DNA from: an uncultured Propionibacteriaceae bacterium
GTDB taxonomy: Bacteria > Actinomycetota > Actinomycetes > Propionibacteriales > Propionibacteriaceae
Assembly: GCA_937965785.1 (NCBI GenBank)
Contig: CALCKT010000034.1
Location: 6,779 to 70,778, forward strand
Direction of reading: 5' to 3'
DNA: 64,000 nucleotides
Position 1 is the first letter of the stretch. The number at the start of each line of letters is the position of its first letter. The notes beneath the pieces were generated by a model. The model saw nothing but the letters and a program-made list of their open reading frames with translations. It was not told the origin of the DNA and searched no databases. Below, one piece after another: positions 33,483-42,041 of this stretch. The position numbers were made by a program, and so were the translations under genes.

Positions 33483-35777
33483 CTATTCGGTGATGAGGGC
33501 GTAGGCGGAGATGCGTTTGACCCGCGCCGACGCCCCCCAGGCCACCAGCGTCCCAAGCAGGACGACACCGACCGCCACCACCAGAATCATCCACGGTTCA
33601 ACGCCGAGGTCCACCTTCCGGAACCCCACCCCTGCCAGCAGAGCCCCGAAACCAGGCGCGAGGGCGAACCCGCCGGCAGCCCCTCCGAGAGCTGTGCCGA
33701 TCAGCAACGGCGGGAGCAGTCCGGCCAGGATCTGGCGACGCAGCTGGCCAGACGTGAACCCGAGGGCTTTGAGCACTCCGAAGTCGCGCGCCTGCTGGCG
33801 GATCTGGGTGGTGATGACAACCCCGGTGACGAGCGCCGTCGTCGCCACGGTGAGGGTGACGATGGTCGCGATGAGGCCGAGCATCATGTCCGAGTACGGG
33901 CGGCTCTCTGTCTCCATCGCCTGCTTCATGTCTCCGCCCGACCCGCTGGGCGTTAGTGCCTCAACCTGGCTGCGAAGTTCACCCGACGACTGCCCGGGCC
34001 GCCCGAACACCCACAGCCCTGTCGGCCGGTGCTCGGGAACTATGCGTCGGATACCGTCGTAGGTCAGGTCCGCGAACATCCCCAGCCGCCGCGATCCCTG
34101 CAGCAGCCCGACGACGAGGAAATCCTGGGCATGGCCTTGGAAGTCGACTGCGATGGTGTCGCCGATCCCTGCGCCCGTGAGGTCTGCCACCCGGGGGCCG
34201 ATGGCGATCTCGTTGTCGTGGCGCGGCTCACGGCCCTCGTAGGCTGAAGTGGACAGGACATCGAAGTCCTGAAGCGTTCTGCCGGCGATCTGCCTGCCGG
34301 AGATGGTCAGCGTGAGGGAATCGTGGCGGTAGGCCTTCTCGACCCCAGGAAGTTGCCGTATCTTCTCGAGCGTGGCGTCGACGTCCTCGGGGTGCATGCG
34401 TTCGACGGTTACGTCGGCGTAGTCACCGATCAGAAAGTGCGCGAGGTTCGGCTGGATCTTGACCATGCCGACCGCGAAACTCGCGAACACCAGCACCAAC
34501 GCGAGCACCATCGTTGTGGCGGCGGCGCGGCCGGGATGGACGAGCGAGTGGCCGAGCCCCAAACGTTCCGGCACCGCTCCCCGGGAACGATCGAGCGGAA
34601 GAGGCTGGGCTCTGAAATCGTGGGCCTCCAGGCCACCCCGCAACGCGACCACCGGGCTCAGGGAACGCACCCGGAGCGCCGCGAGCCCGGCGGCCAGGGC
34701 GATGGGCGCCAGCAGCACCGCGGCGGAGACGAGGCCCGCGAACAGATTGAGGCCCGGGCTCCACACCACCGAGCCTTGCTGGGAGAGCTGCCAGCTCAGG
34801 ACCGGCAGGACCGAGTAGCTCAGCGCGATCCCGGCCAGCGCGGCCACTGCACCACCCAGGACGTACGGCAGGGCGACGGAGGCGATGATCCGGCCGGTGC
34901 GATATCCGAATGCCTTGAGCGCACCAATGGCGGTGGAGTCCTGCGAGATTGCCTCGGCTATGAGGGTCCGCAGGACAATGACCACGACGATCAGCAGGAC
35001 CGCAGCGAAGGCGAGGAGTGACAGCGCGAACACGCTGGCCCCAAGTCCCCCACCCGTGCGTAGGAGCGCGACGCTGGCCGAGGACAGCTGCACATCCTGG
35101 CCGACAGACGCGCGTACCGCGGCCTCCGTATCGGCCAGGACCTTGTCGGCATCAATGTCGGCGGTAACGTTCGCCGAGGTCAGGGTGATCTGGTTCGTCC
35201 ACCCGGTGATGTCGACGCCCGGGTTGGTGACGAACAGCATGACCCCAAAGGCACGGCCGGTGAAATGGGTGGCCTCGAGGTAGCCCTGGACGTGGAAAGT
35301 GTGGTCCTGACCGTCGGCGCGAATCGTGACCGGTTCGCCCAAGGGGTAGTCGGAGGCGAGCGTGAAGGGGATCACGATGCCGTCGTCGAAAGTTGTCTCG
35401 GCGAGCGCGGTAACGCGGTACTGGTTGCGGCTCCAGTCCTGGGCCGGCGTAAACAGGAACAGGCTCGATAGGTCGGTGCCGCCGACCTCGATGCTCGACC
35501 AGCGTCCTCGGAGCCCTCGGACGTCAACCTCCGCCACGCGCCCGTCGGCGCGCAGCGTCTCGGCGACTGGGCTCCTCGGGAGGGGGTCCAGAACGATCAG
35601 ATCGGTGGTTCCAAGCTCCTGCGCGCGGCGGTCGAAGTTGGAGTTGTAGTCCGTTGCAACGATCAACGCCAGGTTCGCTACGGCCGCGGCGAGCAGCGTG
35701 AGGATCCCGAGCGTGGCGAGGCGGCCCCAGTGCCGCTTGAGGTTGCGGCGGATCAGGATGGCGGTCGCCACGCTCAC
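33483..35777 (-). CDS. FtsX-type ABC transporter permease, two MacB/FtsX modules
   Basis: 764 aa from GTG 35777, which overlaps the ATPase stop (GTGA). About eight to ten membrane helices: one after residue 15, a periplasmic MacB_PCD-like domain, helices near residues 255-395 and 430-455, a second extracytoplasmic domain, and three at the C-terminus. This double-FtsX plan is that of type VII ABC (mechanotransmission) permeases, which export lipoproteins, toxins or antimicrobial peptides or sense them. With its own ATPase and an adjacent two-component system it resembles the detoxification modules of Gram-positive bacteria. Substrate unknown. Confidence 0.88.
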   Translation of the reverse strand: MSVATAILIRRNLKRHWGRLATLGILTLLAAAVANLALIVATDYNSNFDRRAQELGTTDLIVLDPLPRSPVAETLRADGRVAEVDVRGLRGRWSSIEVGGTDLSSLFLFTPAQDWSRNQYRVTALAETTFDDGIVIPFTLASDYPLGEPVTIRADGQDHTFHVQGYLEATHFTGRAFGVMLFVTNPGVDITGWTNQITLTSANVTADIDADKVLADTEAAVRASVGQDVQLSSASVALLRTGGGLGASVFALSLLAFAAVLLIVVVIVLRTLIAEAISQDSTAIGALKAFGYRTGRIIASVALPYVLGGAVAALAGIALSYSVLPVLSWQLSQQGSVVWSPGLNLFAGLVSAAVLLAPIALAAGLAALRVRSLSPVVALRGGLEAHDFRAQPLPLDRSRGAVPERLGLGHSLVHPGRAAATTMVLALVLVFASFAVGMVKIQPNLAHFLIGDYADVTVERMHPEDVDATLEKIRQLPGVEKAYRHDSLTLTISGRQIAGRTLQDFDVLSTSAYEGREPRHDNEIAIGPRVADLTGAGIGDTIAVDFQGHAQDFLVVGLLQGSRRLGMFADLTYDGIRRIVPEHRPTGLWVFGRPGQSSGELRSQVEALTPSGSGGDMKQAMETESRPYSDMMLGLIATIVTLTVATTALVTGVVITTQIRQQARDFGVLKALGFTSGQLRRQILAGLLPPLLIGTALGGAAGGFALAPGFGALLAGVGFRKVDLGVEPWMILVVAVGVVLLGTLVAWGASARVKRISAYALITE

Positions 35778-36529
35778 CACCCCATCTCGTCGAGAAAGTG
35801 CTGCAGCCTTTCGCGTCTGCCCGAGTCCTTGCGGTCGAAGCGCCCGAGTTTGAGATCCCCGACGATCACCCCGTCGCTCAAGTAGAGGATGCGGCTGCCG
35901 CGCAGCGCTGACCGAACGTCGTGGGTGACCATGAGGATGCACTGACCGCCGGCATGGAGATCACTGAGGAGGTCGAGGACGGCATCGCTTGCCTCGGAGT
36001 TCAACTGGCCGGTGGGTTCATCGGCGAACAGCACCCGCGGCTCGCGGATCAAGGCCCGGACGATGCCTGCGCGTTGCGCCTCACCGCCGGACAGAGTCGT
36101 AGCGACGGCGCCCCGGGTCCGCTCGGGCAGACCGACCCGGTCGAACAGCTCACCGGCTCGTTCCACGACCTCCCTGCGGCGCCGAGAGCCGAGCAGCCCG
36201 ACCGCCAGGACGTTGTCGCTGACCGAAAGCGAGTCGAGGAGATAGACCTGCTGAAACACGAAACCGCAGTGGTCGAGCCGGAACCTTGCCAGCTTGTCTT
36301 CGGACATTTTCTCGATGTTCCGGCCGTCGAAGACGATCCGGCCGAGACTCGGCCGGTCCATGCCCGACAGGGCGTACAGCAGCGTCGACTTGCCGGCACC
36401 GGAGGGCCCCATGACGACCGTGAAGTCATCACCATCGATCTCCAGATCGATGTTCTTCAACACATGGTGCTGCGACCCTTTGCGGGAGAATGTCTTCGAC
36501 AGCTTCTCAGTGGTGATCAGACTCGCCAT
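35774..36529 (-). CDS. ABC transporter ATPase of the MacB/LolD type
   Basis: 251 aa from ATG 36529 (MASLITTEKLSKTF); the open frame extends upstream over the putative operator. Walker A is GPSGAGKST, the Q-loop follows, the signature is LSGGEAQRAG and Walker B is VLFADEP. LolD/MacB-type ATPases pair with FtsX permeases; here the partner starts within the stop codon. The gene lies 206 bp after the histidine kinase gene and probably has its own regulated promoter. Confidence 0.92.
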   Translation of the reverse strand: MASLITTEKLSKTFSRKGSQHHVLKNIDLEIDGDDFTVVMGPSGAGKSTLLYALSGMDRPSLGRIVFDGRNIEKMSEDKLARFRLDHCGFVFQQVYLLDSLSVSDNVLAVGLLGSRRRREVVERAGELFDRVGLPERTRGAVATTLSGGEAQRAGIVRALIREPRVLFADEPTGQLNSEASDAVLDLLSDLHAGGQCILMVTHDVRSALRGSRILYLSDGVIVGDLKLGRFDRKDSGRRERLQHFLDEMGW

Positions 36530-36556
36530 GTCCTTGACGCTACGGCCCAGGGCCCT

Positions 36557-36587
36557 GAAAGGTCCTTGCCGATTCCTTAAACCTTTC
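36557..36587 (-). promoter_or_regulatory. Candidate operator upstream of the ABC genes
   Basis: 7-bp inverted arms (36557-36563 and 36581-36587; GAAAGGT/ACCTTTC) with a 17-bp gap lie 28-58 bp before the ATPase start, in the only sizeable gap of the cassette. This is where the neighbouring OmpR-type regulator would be expected to bind; no binding evidence. Confidence 0.3.
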
Positions 36588-36735
36588 TGAACTGGCGGCC
36601 CACCAAGCAATCCCACGCCGTTTTGTTGATCCGGCACACGGCTCCTCATTCACCCGGCGCCGCGTGCCGGGAAGATGGCGAGATGCGGACGGGCATTGGG
36701 AGGCGGCCACGGCAGTAACACCCGGCGCGGTTCGG

Positions 36736-37980
36736 CTAGGCCAAGGGCAGGGTGAGCTGAGCGACGAAACCAGCACAGCCATCCGCGTTGGCCAGGGTCA
36801 GGTCGCCCCCCATGCGCTCGGCCAGCCAGGCCGAGGTGTACAACCCCAGGCCCGAGCCCGGGATGCCGGCCGCGTTGGATCCTCGGAAGCGCTTCACCAC
36901 CAGGCTTGCGACCTCCTCGTCGCGCACGCCGGGGCCTGCGTCCGTCAGACGCAGCCACCACGACTCGGCCGTGGTACCGGAGTCGACGACAACCCGCGTA
37001 CCCGCGTACTTGGCCGCGTTGCCCAGGAGGTTGTCGAGGATCTGGGCGAGGCGCTTCGGGTCGGCGACGACGATCGCCTCGGCCAGCTGGAACGGTTCGA
37101 GCGCCCCCGTCGCATCGGCCGCACGAAGCAGACCCGCGACGCGCGGCGTCGACAATTCCTCGGGGACGACGGGCAGCGCGTCCAGGCGGTCGTCGCTGGC
37201 GGCACTGAGCTCGTCAATGAGGGAGTCGACGAGCCGGGCCCGCTCGGCGATCGCGTCGAGCCGCTGCTGCCGGACCGCATCGCCCTCCTTGAGCGCGAGC
37301 AGCTCGGCATTGGCCAGGATCGTGGCGACGGGGGTTCGGAGGTCGTGGCTCAGCTGGGCGACCAAGTCGCGTTTGGCCTCCTCCGCCTTGGCTGCGGCCT
37401 CGCGGGCGGCCGCGAGTTCAGTACGCATCAGGTCGAAGGAGCTCGTGAAGGCCCCGAAGGCCTGCCCACGATCCACTCTGAGAGGCGCATCCAGCCTGCC
37501 CGCACCGACATCGGCGGCAAACTGCTCCAGGCGCCGGAAGGGTCGCAACAACCTCACCCACGCCCAGAAGGCCCAGGCGGCGGCACCCACCCCGGCCAGC
37601 CCCAGCGCACCGGCCCCGATGCGTCGCGCACTCCCCCAGACCATCGCCCAATGCTGCTGCTGTCGGGAACCCAGCCACGCACGACCCACGACTCGGCCAT
37701 CAACCACGACGTCGAACCCGAACGCTCCCCGCTGGGCGGCCTCGAGGTCGGAGACGATCGGGTCGCCGCTGCTTGCCACCACGCTGCCGCCCGCGACGAT
37801 CGTCCAATCACCGGAATAGGTGGCCTCGATGCGGGGCCAGGTCGCACGCACGTGGGCGAGGAAGTCGTTGGCCTCCACGACATCGAACCGCGGCGCAGCG
37901 GGAGCCGGGGCCAGCCACACCGCGACCGCCCCAAGCAGCAGTACCACGGGAGCCACGAGCAGGGTGGCGAAACGCCTCAC
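36736..37980 (-). CDS. Sensor histidine kinase of the ABC cassette
   Basis: 414 aa. TM1 (about 7-24), an extracytoplasmic domain of about 95 residues, TM2 (about 121-142), a HAMP-like linker, HisKA with the H-box QLSHDLRTPVA (His212), and a HATPase domain with N-box (DNLLGNAAKY, about 316-325), G1 (DAGPG) and G2 (GSGLGL). It is an OmpR-family partner kinase. Its ATG overlaps the regulator stop. By position it should sense the substrate of, or stress relieved by, the downstream transporter. Confidence 0.93.
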   Translation of the reverse strand: MRRFATLLVAPVVLLLGAVAVWLAPAPAAPRFDVVEANDFLAHVRATWPRIEATYSGDWTIVAGGSVVASSGDPIVSDLEAAQRGAFGFDVVVDGRVVGRAWLGSRQQQHWAMVWGSARRIGAGALGLAGVGAAAWAFWAWVRLLRPFRRLEQFAADVGAGRLDAPLRVDRGQAFGAFTSSFDLMRTELAAAREAAAKAEEAKRDLVAQLSHDLRTPVATILANAELLALKEGDAVRQQRLDAIAERARLVDSLIDELSAASDDRLDALPVVPEELSTPRVAGLLRAADATGALEPFQLAEAIVVADPKRLAQILDNLLGNAAKYAGTRVVVDSGTTAESWWLRLTDAGPGVRDEEVASLVVKRFRGSNAAGIPGSGLGLYTSAWLAERMGGDLTLANADGCAGFVAQLTLPLA

Positions 37981-38642
37981 CGGCCGCCCTCAAAGACGTA
38001 GCCACGCCCCCACACCGTCTTGACGTAGCGGGGGTCGGCCGGATCCGGTTCGATGTGGGTGCGCAGACGACGCACATGCACGCTGAGCGTGGCATCGCCG
38101 GTCAGCGGCGAATCCCAGACCGCGGTAAACAGTTCCTCCTTCGGCACGACCCGCCCACGATTCGCCACGAGATGCCGAAGCAGCCGGTGCTCCATCGCCG
38201 TCAGCTTTACCTCGACCCCATCCACGAAGACCCGGTCGGCGTCGTCGTCAACCACCAGCCAGTCGTCGCGAAAACCCCGCGGCTGTCCCAGCCGGTCCAG
38301 CATGCGGCGAACCTTGGCCAGCAGCACCGCCAAGGAGACGGGTTTGCGAACGTAATCGTCACCCCCGAGCCCCAGAGCAAGGATCTGGTCGTCGTCGCTG
38401 CCCCGAGCCGACAGGAACAGGATCGGCACCTCGCTCCTTGCCCGCATTGCGCGGCACACCTCGAACCCGTTCACATCCGGCAGGTTCACATCGAGCACGA
38501 CCAGTTTCGGCGGGCGCGCGTTGAACGCAGCCAACGCGGAGGCGCCATCAACGACGTACTCGGCCTCAAGCCCGAAAGCCTGCAGGTACGTTGCGATGGC
38601 ATCGGCCAGCTCAGCTTCGTCGTCGACGATCAACACGCCCAT
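37977..38642 (-). CDS. OmpR-family response regulator of the ABC cassette
   Basis: 221 aa. Receiver domain with Asp7/Asp8, phospho-acceptor Asp51 (VVLDVNLP), Ser78 and Lys100; winged-helix DNA-binding domain from about 125 to the end (LTAMEHRLLRHLVANRGRVV, LRTHIEPDPADPRYVKTVWG). It is the first gene of the cassette, only 69 bp after the native rpsQ stop and behind that gene's terminator. It is predicted to control the ABC genes at 33483-36529. Confidence 0.94.
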   Translation of the reverse strand: MGVLIVDDEAELADAIATYLQAFGLEAEYVVDGASALAAFNARPPKLVVLDVNLPDVNGFEVCRAMRARSEVPILFLSARGSDDDQILALGLGGDDYVRKPVSLAVLLAKVRRMLDRLGQPRGFRDDWLVVDDDADRVFVDGVEVKLTAMEHRLLRHLVANRGRVVPKEELFTAVWDSPLTGDATLSVHVRRLRTHIEPDPADPRYVKTVWGRGYVFEGGR

Positions 38643-38674
38643 GGGCTGATCGTAACCGCCACTGGAAACGGAAA

Positions 38675-38698
38675 GGCCCGCCCCAACCGGGACGGGCC
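38675..38698 (-). terminator. Terminator after the native rpsQ
   Basis: On the - strand GGCCCGTCCC/GGGGCGGGCC pairs with one mismatch and a 4-nt loop and is followed by TTTCCGTTTCC. It ends the S10 transcript before the two-component genes. Confidence 0.7.
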
Positions 38699-38711
38699 AC
38701 TTCCTGGCGAA

Positions 38712-38990
38712 TCACTTGGCGCGTTCGATGATCTCGATCAGGCGCCAGCGCTTCTGCGCCGACAATGGACGGGTCTCCATGACGCGGACGCGGTCACCGA
38801 TACCGGCGGTGTTGTCCTCGTCGTGGACCTTGATGCGCGACGACTTGGTCATGACCTTGCCGTAGAGCGGGTGCTTCACGCGGTCCTCGACCAGGACGAC
38901 GATGGTCTTGTCCATCTTGTCCGAGACGACGACGCCCTGCATCACCTTGCGGCGGCCGCGCTGTTGGGTGGTGGCTTCAGACATACTCAC
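38712..38990 (-). CDS. rpsQ: 30S ribosomal protein S17 (native copy)
   Basis: 92 aa. MSMSEATTQQRGRRKVMQGV and VEDRVKHPLYGKVMTKSSR, then GIGDRVRVMETRPLSAQKRW, are typical of uS17, an early 16S rRNA-binding protein. The ATG overlaps the rpmC stop (38987-38990), the normal actinobacterial arrangement, so this is the native gene. 251 bp of it recur exactly at 33066-33316. In most genomes rplN would follow; here a terminator and the ABC/two-component cassette do. Confidence 0.97.
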   Translation of the reverse strand: MSMSEATTQQRGRRKVMQGVVVSDKMDKTIVVLVEDRVKHPLYGKVMTKSSRIKVHDEDNTAGIGDRVRVMETRPLSAQKRWRLIEIIERAK

Positions 38991-39220
38991 TTCTCCTGGA
39001 TCGCGGGCTCATCGACGATGCCGAGGTTGCGTTCCTGCAACACGGTGTAGACGCGGGCGATGTCCTTGCGGACCTCGCGAAGCCGCCCGTGCGACTCCAG
39101 CTGCCCCGTGGCGGCAGCGAACCGGAGGCCGAACAGCTCCTCCTTCAGCTCCACCACCTTGGCGTTGAGCTGTTCGCGGGACAGGCCGCGCAGCTCGTTG
39201 GCGGTCAGGGCCTTGCTCAT
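38987..39220 (-). CDS. rpmC: 50S ribosomal protein L29
   Basis: 77 aa. MSKALTANELRGLSREQLNA, KEELFGLRFAAATGQLESHG and RLREVRKDIARVYTVLQER are those of uL29, which sits at the tunnel exit and helps form the trigger-factor/SRP docking site. Start overlaps the rplP stop (TGATG); stop overlaps the rpsQ start. Its first 12 codons recur in the hybrid gene at 33345. Confidence 0.97.
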   Translation of the reverse strand: MSKALTANELRGLSREQLNAKVVELKEELFGLRFAAATGQLESHGRLREVRKDIARVYTVLQERNLGIVDEPAIQEK

Positions 39221-39639
39221 CAGATCTCACCTGCTTCGCGTTTGATGAAACGGGCCTTGAAGGGCAGCTTGTGGATGGCGAGGCGCATCGCCTCACGGGC
39301 CACATCCTCACCCACGCCGGAGAGCTCGAAGAGCACCCGGCCGGGCTTGACGTTGGCCACCCACCACTCGGGCGAACCCTTGCCGGAACCCATGCGGGTC
39401 TCGGCCGGCTTCTTGGTCAGGGGACGGTCCGGGTAGACGTTGATCCAGACCTTGCCGCCACGCTTGATGTGACGGGTCATGGCGATACGAGCCGCCTCGA
39501 TCTGACGGTTCGTCAGGTAGGAGGACTCGAGCGCCTGGATGCCGTACTCACCGAAGGCGAGCTTCGTGGCGCCCTTGGCAACACCGTCACGCTTCGGGTG
39601 GTGCTGCTTGCGGAACTTGACGCGACGAGGAATCAGCAT
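39220..39639 (-). CDS. rplP: 50S ribosomal protein L16
   Basis: 139 aa. MLIPRRVKFRKQHHPKRDGV, AFGEYGIQALESSYLTNRQI and ARIAMTRHIKRGGKVWI identify uL16, which contacts the A-site tRNA and binds late in assembly. It starts 3 bp after the rpsC stop. The last codons are duplicated at 33345-33428. Confidence 0.98.
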   Translation of the reverse strand: MLIPRRVKFRKQHHPKRDGVAKGATKLAFGEYGIQALESSYLTNRQIEAARIAMTRHIKRGGKVWINVYPDRPLTKKPAETRMGSGKGSPEWWVANVKPGRVLFELSGVGEDVAREAMRLAIHKLPFKARFIKREAGEI

Positions 39640-39642
39640 GGC

Positions 39643-40455
39643 TCACGCTCCTGCGTTCGAGGTTTCGGGAGCAGCCTCGGCCGGGGCCTGGGCTGCTTCG
39701 GCGCGACGGCGTCCGCCGCGCTCGGGACGATCTCCACGGCCCTCGCCGCGTCCCGGGCGACGGCCCGAACGCTGACGACCGGTGGGGGCGGAGTTGCGGG
39801 CGGCCTTCTGGGCGGCGCGTTCGGCGCGGGTGCCGGTGACGTCGCCCTTGTAGATCCACACCTTGACGCCGATCCGCCCGAAGGTGGTGCGGGCCTCGTA
39901 GAAGCCGTAATCAATGTCGGCGCGGAGGGTGTGCAGCGGCACCTGGCCGTCGCGGTAGCCCTCGGAACGCGACATCTCGGCCCCGCCGAGACGCCCGGAG
40001 CACTTGATGCGGATGCCCTTGGCGCCGGCGCGCATCGCCGTCTGCTGGGCCTTGCGCATCGCGCGGCGGAAGGCCACGCGCGCACCCAGCTGCTCGGCGA
40101 CACCCTGCGCGACGAGCTGGGCGTCGATCTCCGGGTTCTTGACCTCGAGGATGTTCAGCTGCACCTGCTTGCCGGTCAGCTTCTCCAGCTCGGCCCGCAC
40201 CCGCTCCGCCTCGGCGCCATTACGGCCGATGACGATCCCGGGACGCGCAGCGTGCAGGAAAATGGTGACCCGCTTGGAACGGCGCTCGATCTCGATGGAG
40301 GAGATCCCGGCGCGTTCCAGCGACTTGGTCAGGTAGTTGCGGATCTTCACGTCCTCGGCCACGTAGTCCGCGTAGTTCTTCGTCGCGTACCAGCGGGTGA
40401 TGTGATCCGTGGTGATGCCGAGACGGAAGCCGTTCGGGTTGATCTTCTGCCCCAT
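39643..40455 (-). CDS. rpsC: 30S ribosomal protein S3
   Basis: 270 aa. MGQKINPNGFRLGITTDHIT, the KH domain with PGIVIGRNGAEAERV, and GRLGGAEMSRSEGYRDGQVP mark uS3, part of the mRNA entry tunnel. The last 50 residues are an Arg/Gly/Ala-rich extension (GRRPGRGEGRGDRPERGGRR), usual in actinobacteria. It starts two bases after the rplV stop. Confidence 0.98.
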   Translation of the reverse strand: MGQKINPNGFRLGITTDHITRWYATKNYADYVAEDVKIRNYLTKSLERAGISSIEIERRSKRVTIFLHAARPGIVIGRNGAEAERVRAELEKLTGKQVQLNILEVKNPEIDAQLVAQGVAEQLGARVAFRRAMRKAQQTAMRAGAKGIRIKCSGRLGGAEMSRSEGYRDGQVPLHTLRADIDYGFYEARTTFGRIGVKVWIYKGDVTGTRAERAAQKAARNSAPTGRQRSGRRPGRGEGRGDRPERGGRRRAEAAQAPAEAAPETSNAGA

Positions 40456-40457
40456 GC

Positions 40458-40859
40458 TCAGGCCTCCTTCGACTCTCGGGGTTCAACGACCACAGTGATG
40501 TGGGAGCCGCGTTTCAGGATCCGCGAGGCGGAGCCCTTGGCGCGGGGACGGATGCGACGCAGGGTCACGCCCTCGTCGACGAATGCCTTGGACACGTACA
40601 GGTCCCGGGGGTCCAGGTCCTCGGTGTTCTCGGCGTTGGCGACGGCCGAGGCCACCACCTTGTACACGGGCTCCGAAGCCGCCTGGGGGGCGAACTTCAG
40701 GGCGGTGAGTGCCTCGGAGACGTCCATGCCGCGGATCAGATTCACCACACGACGCACCTTCATCGGGCTCATCCGGACGTGACGCGCGATGGCGTAGGAG
40801 CCGGGACGATCACCGAGCAGGGCCTCGCGACGGGCGCTGTTGCCGTTTTCGTTGCTCAT
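40458..40859 (-). CDS. rplV: 50S ribosomal protein L22
   Basis: 133 aa. SYAIARHVRMSPMKVRRVVN, the loop RIRPRAKGSASRILKRGSHI and the end TVVVEPRESKEA are typical of uL22; its hairpin lines the exit tunnel where macrolides bind. A 17-residue extension (MSNENGNSARREALLGD) precedes the core. It follows rpsS. Confidence 0.97.
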   Translation of the reverse strand: MSNENGNSARREALLGDRPGSYAIARHVRMSPMKVRRVVNLIRGMDVSEALTALKFAPQAASEPVYKVVASAVANAENTEDLDPRDLYVSKAFVDEGVTLRRIRPRAKGSASRILKRGSHITVVVEPRESKEA

Positions 40860-40887
40860 CGTTTCGTTAGTCCTATCCTCGCGCGCC

Positions 40888-41169
40888 TCAGCGGCGACGG
40901 GCTTTCTTGTCTTCCTTCACGTGCCCCCGGAAGGTGCGCGTGGGGGCGAACTCGCCCAGTTTGTGACCGATCATGGCCTCGGTGATGAACACCGGGACGT
41001 GCTTGCGGCCGTCGTGCACCGCGATGGTGTGGCCCAGCATGTCCGGGACGATCATCGAGCGGCGCGACCAGGTCTTGATGACATTCTTGGTGCCCTTTTC
41101 GTTCTGAACGTCCACCTTCTTCAGCAGGTGGTCGTCAACGAAGGGGCCTTTCTTCAGGCTGCGTGGCAT
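40888..41169 (-). CDS. rpsS: 30S ribosomal protein S19
   Basis: 93 aa. MPRSLKKGPFVDDHLLKKVD, WSRRSMIVPDMLGHTIAVHD and LGEFAPTRTFRGHVKEDKKA cover uS19, a head protein contacting S13. It lies between rplB and rplV in the standard order. Confidence 0.98.
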   Translation of the reverse strand: MPRSLKKGPFVDDHLLKKVDVQNEKGTKNVIKTWSRRSMIVPDMLGHTIAVHDGRKHVPVFITEAMIGHKLGEFAPTRTFRGHVKEDKKARRR

Positions 41170-41187
41170 ATTTCCTCAGGCTCCCTA

Positions 41188-42024
41188 TCAGCGCTTCTTG
41201 CCGGTCTTGCGGCGACGCACGATGAGACGGCTGCTCGCCTTGTTCTTGTCGCGGGTACGGCCCTCGGGCTTGCCCCACGGGGACACCGGGTGGCGACCAC
41301 CCGAAGTGCGACCCTCGCCACCACCGTGCGGGTGGTCGATGGGGTTCATCACGACGCCACGAACGGTCGGGCGGATACCCTTCCAACGGTTGCGTCCGGC
41401 CTTGCCCCAGTTGATGTTCGACTGCTCGGCGTTGCCGACCGTGCCGATGGTGGCGCGGCAGCGAACGTCGACCATGCGCATCTCACCCGAGGGCATGCGC
41501 AGGGTGGCGTACTTGCCCTCACGGGCCACCAGCTGAATGGCCGCACCGGCGGAGCGACCCAGCTTGGCGCCGCCCCCGGGGCGCAACTCAACGGCGTGCA
41601 CCGTGGTGCCGACGGGGATCTGCCGCAGCTCCAGGTTGTTGCCGGGCTTGATGTCGGAACCCGGACCGGAAACCACGACGGTGCCCTGGGTCAGGCCGTT
41701 GGGTGCGATGATGTAGCGCTTCTCGCCGTCGCGGTAGTGCAGCAGCGCGATGCGGGCGGTGCGGTTGGGGTCGTACTCGATGTGAGCGACCTTCGCCGGC
41801 ACCCCGTCCTTGTCATAACGCTTGAAATCAATGATGCGATAGGCCTGCTTGTGACCACCACCGATGTGACGCGTGGTGATACGACCCGAGTTGTTGCGGC
41901 CACCGGTCTTCGGCTTCGGGACGAGCAGCGACTTCTCCGGGGTCGAACGGGTCAGTTCGACGAAGTCGGAGACGCTGGCGCCGCGGCGACCCGGCGTCGT
42001 CGGCTTGTACTTACGGATACCCAT
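41188..42024 (-). CDS. rplB: 50S ribosomal protein L2
   Basis: 278 aa. MGIRKYKPTTPGRRG, GGHKQAYRIIDFKRYDKDGV, and VRGVVMNPIDHPHGGGEGRT (which carries the conserved His near the peptidyl-transferase centre) are diagnostic of uL2, required for subunit association. The C-terminus ends in a Lys/Arg tail. Confidence 0.98.
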   Translation of the reverse strand: MGIRKYKPTTPGRRGASVSDFVELTRSTPEKSLLVPKPKTGGRNNSGRITTRHIGGGHKQAYRIIDFKRYDKDGVPAKVAHIEYDPNRTARIALLHYRDGEKRYIIAPNGLTQGTVVVSGPGSDIKPGNNLELRQIPVGTTVHAVELRPGGGAKLGRSAGAAIQLVAREGKYATLRMPSGEMRMVDVRCRATIGTVGNAEQSNINWGKAGRNRWKGIRPTVRGVVMNPIDHPHGGGEGRTSGGRHPVSPWGKPEGRTRDKNKASSRLIVRRRKTGKKR

Positions 42025-42041
42025 GACGAATCAGTCCTTCT

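Noticed and set aside
33066..38990. A transposon or integrative element as cause of the rpsQ duplication
   Set aside because: No transposase, integrase, terminal inverted repeats or short target-site duplication could be seen; the repeats are ribosomal gene sequence.
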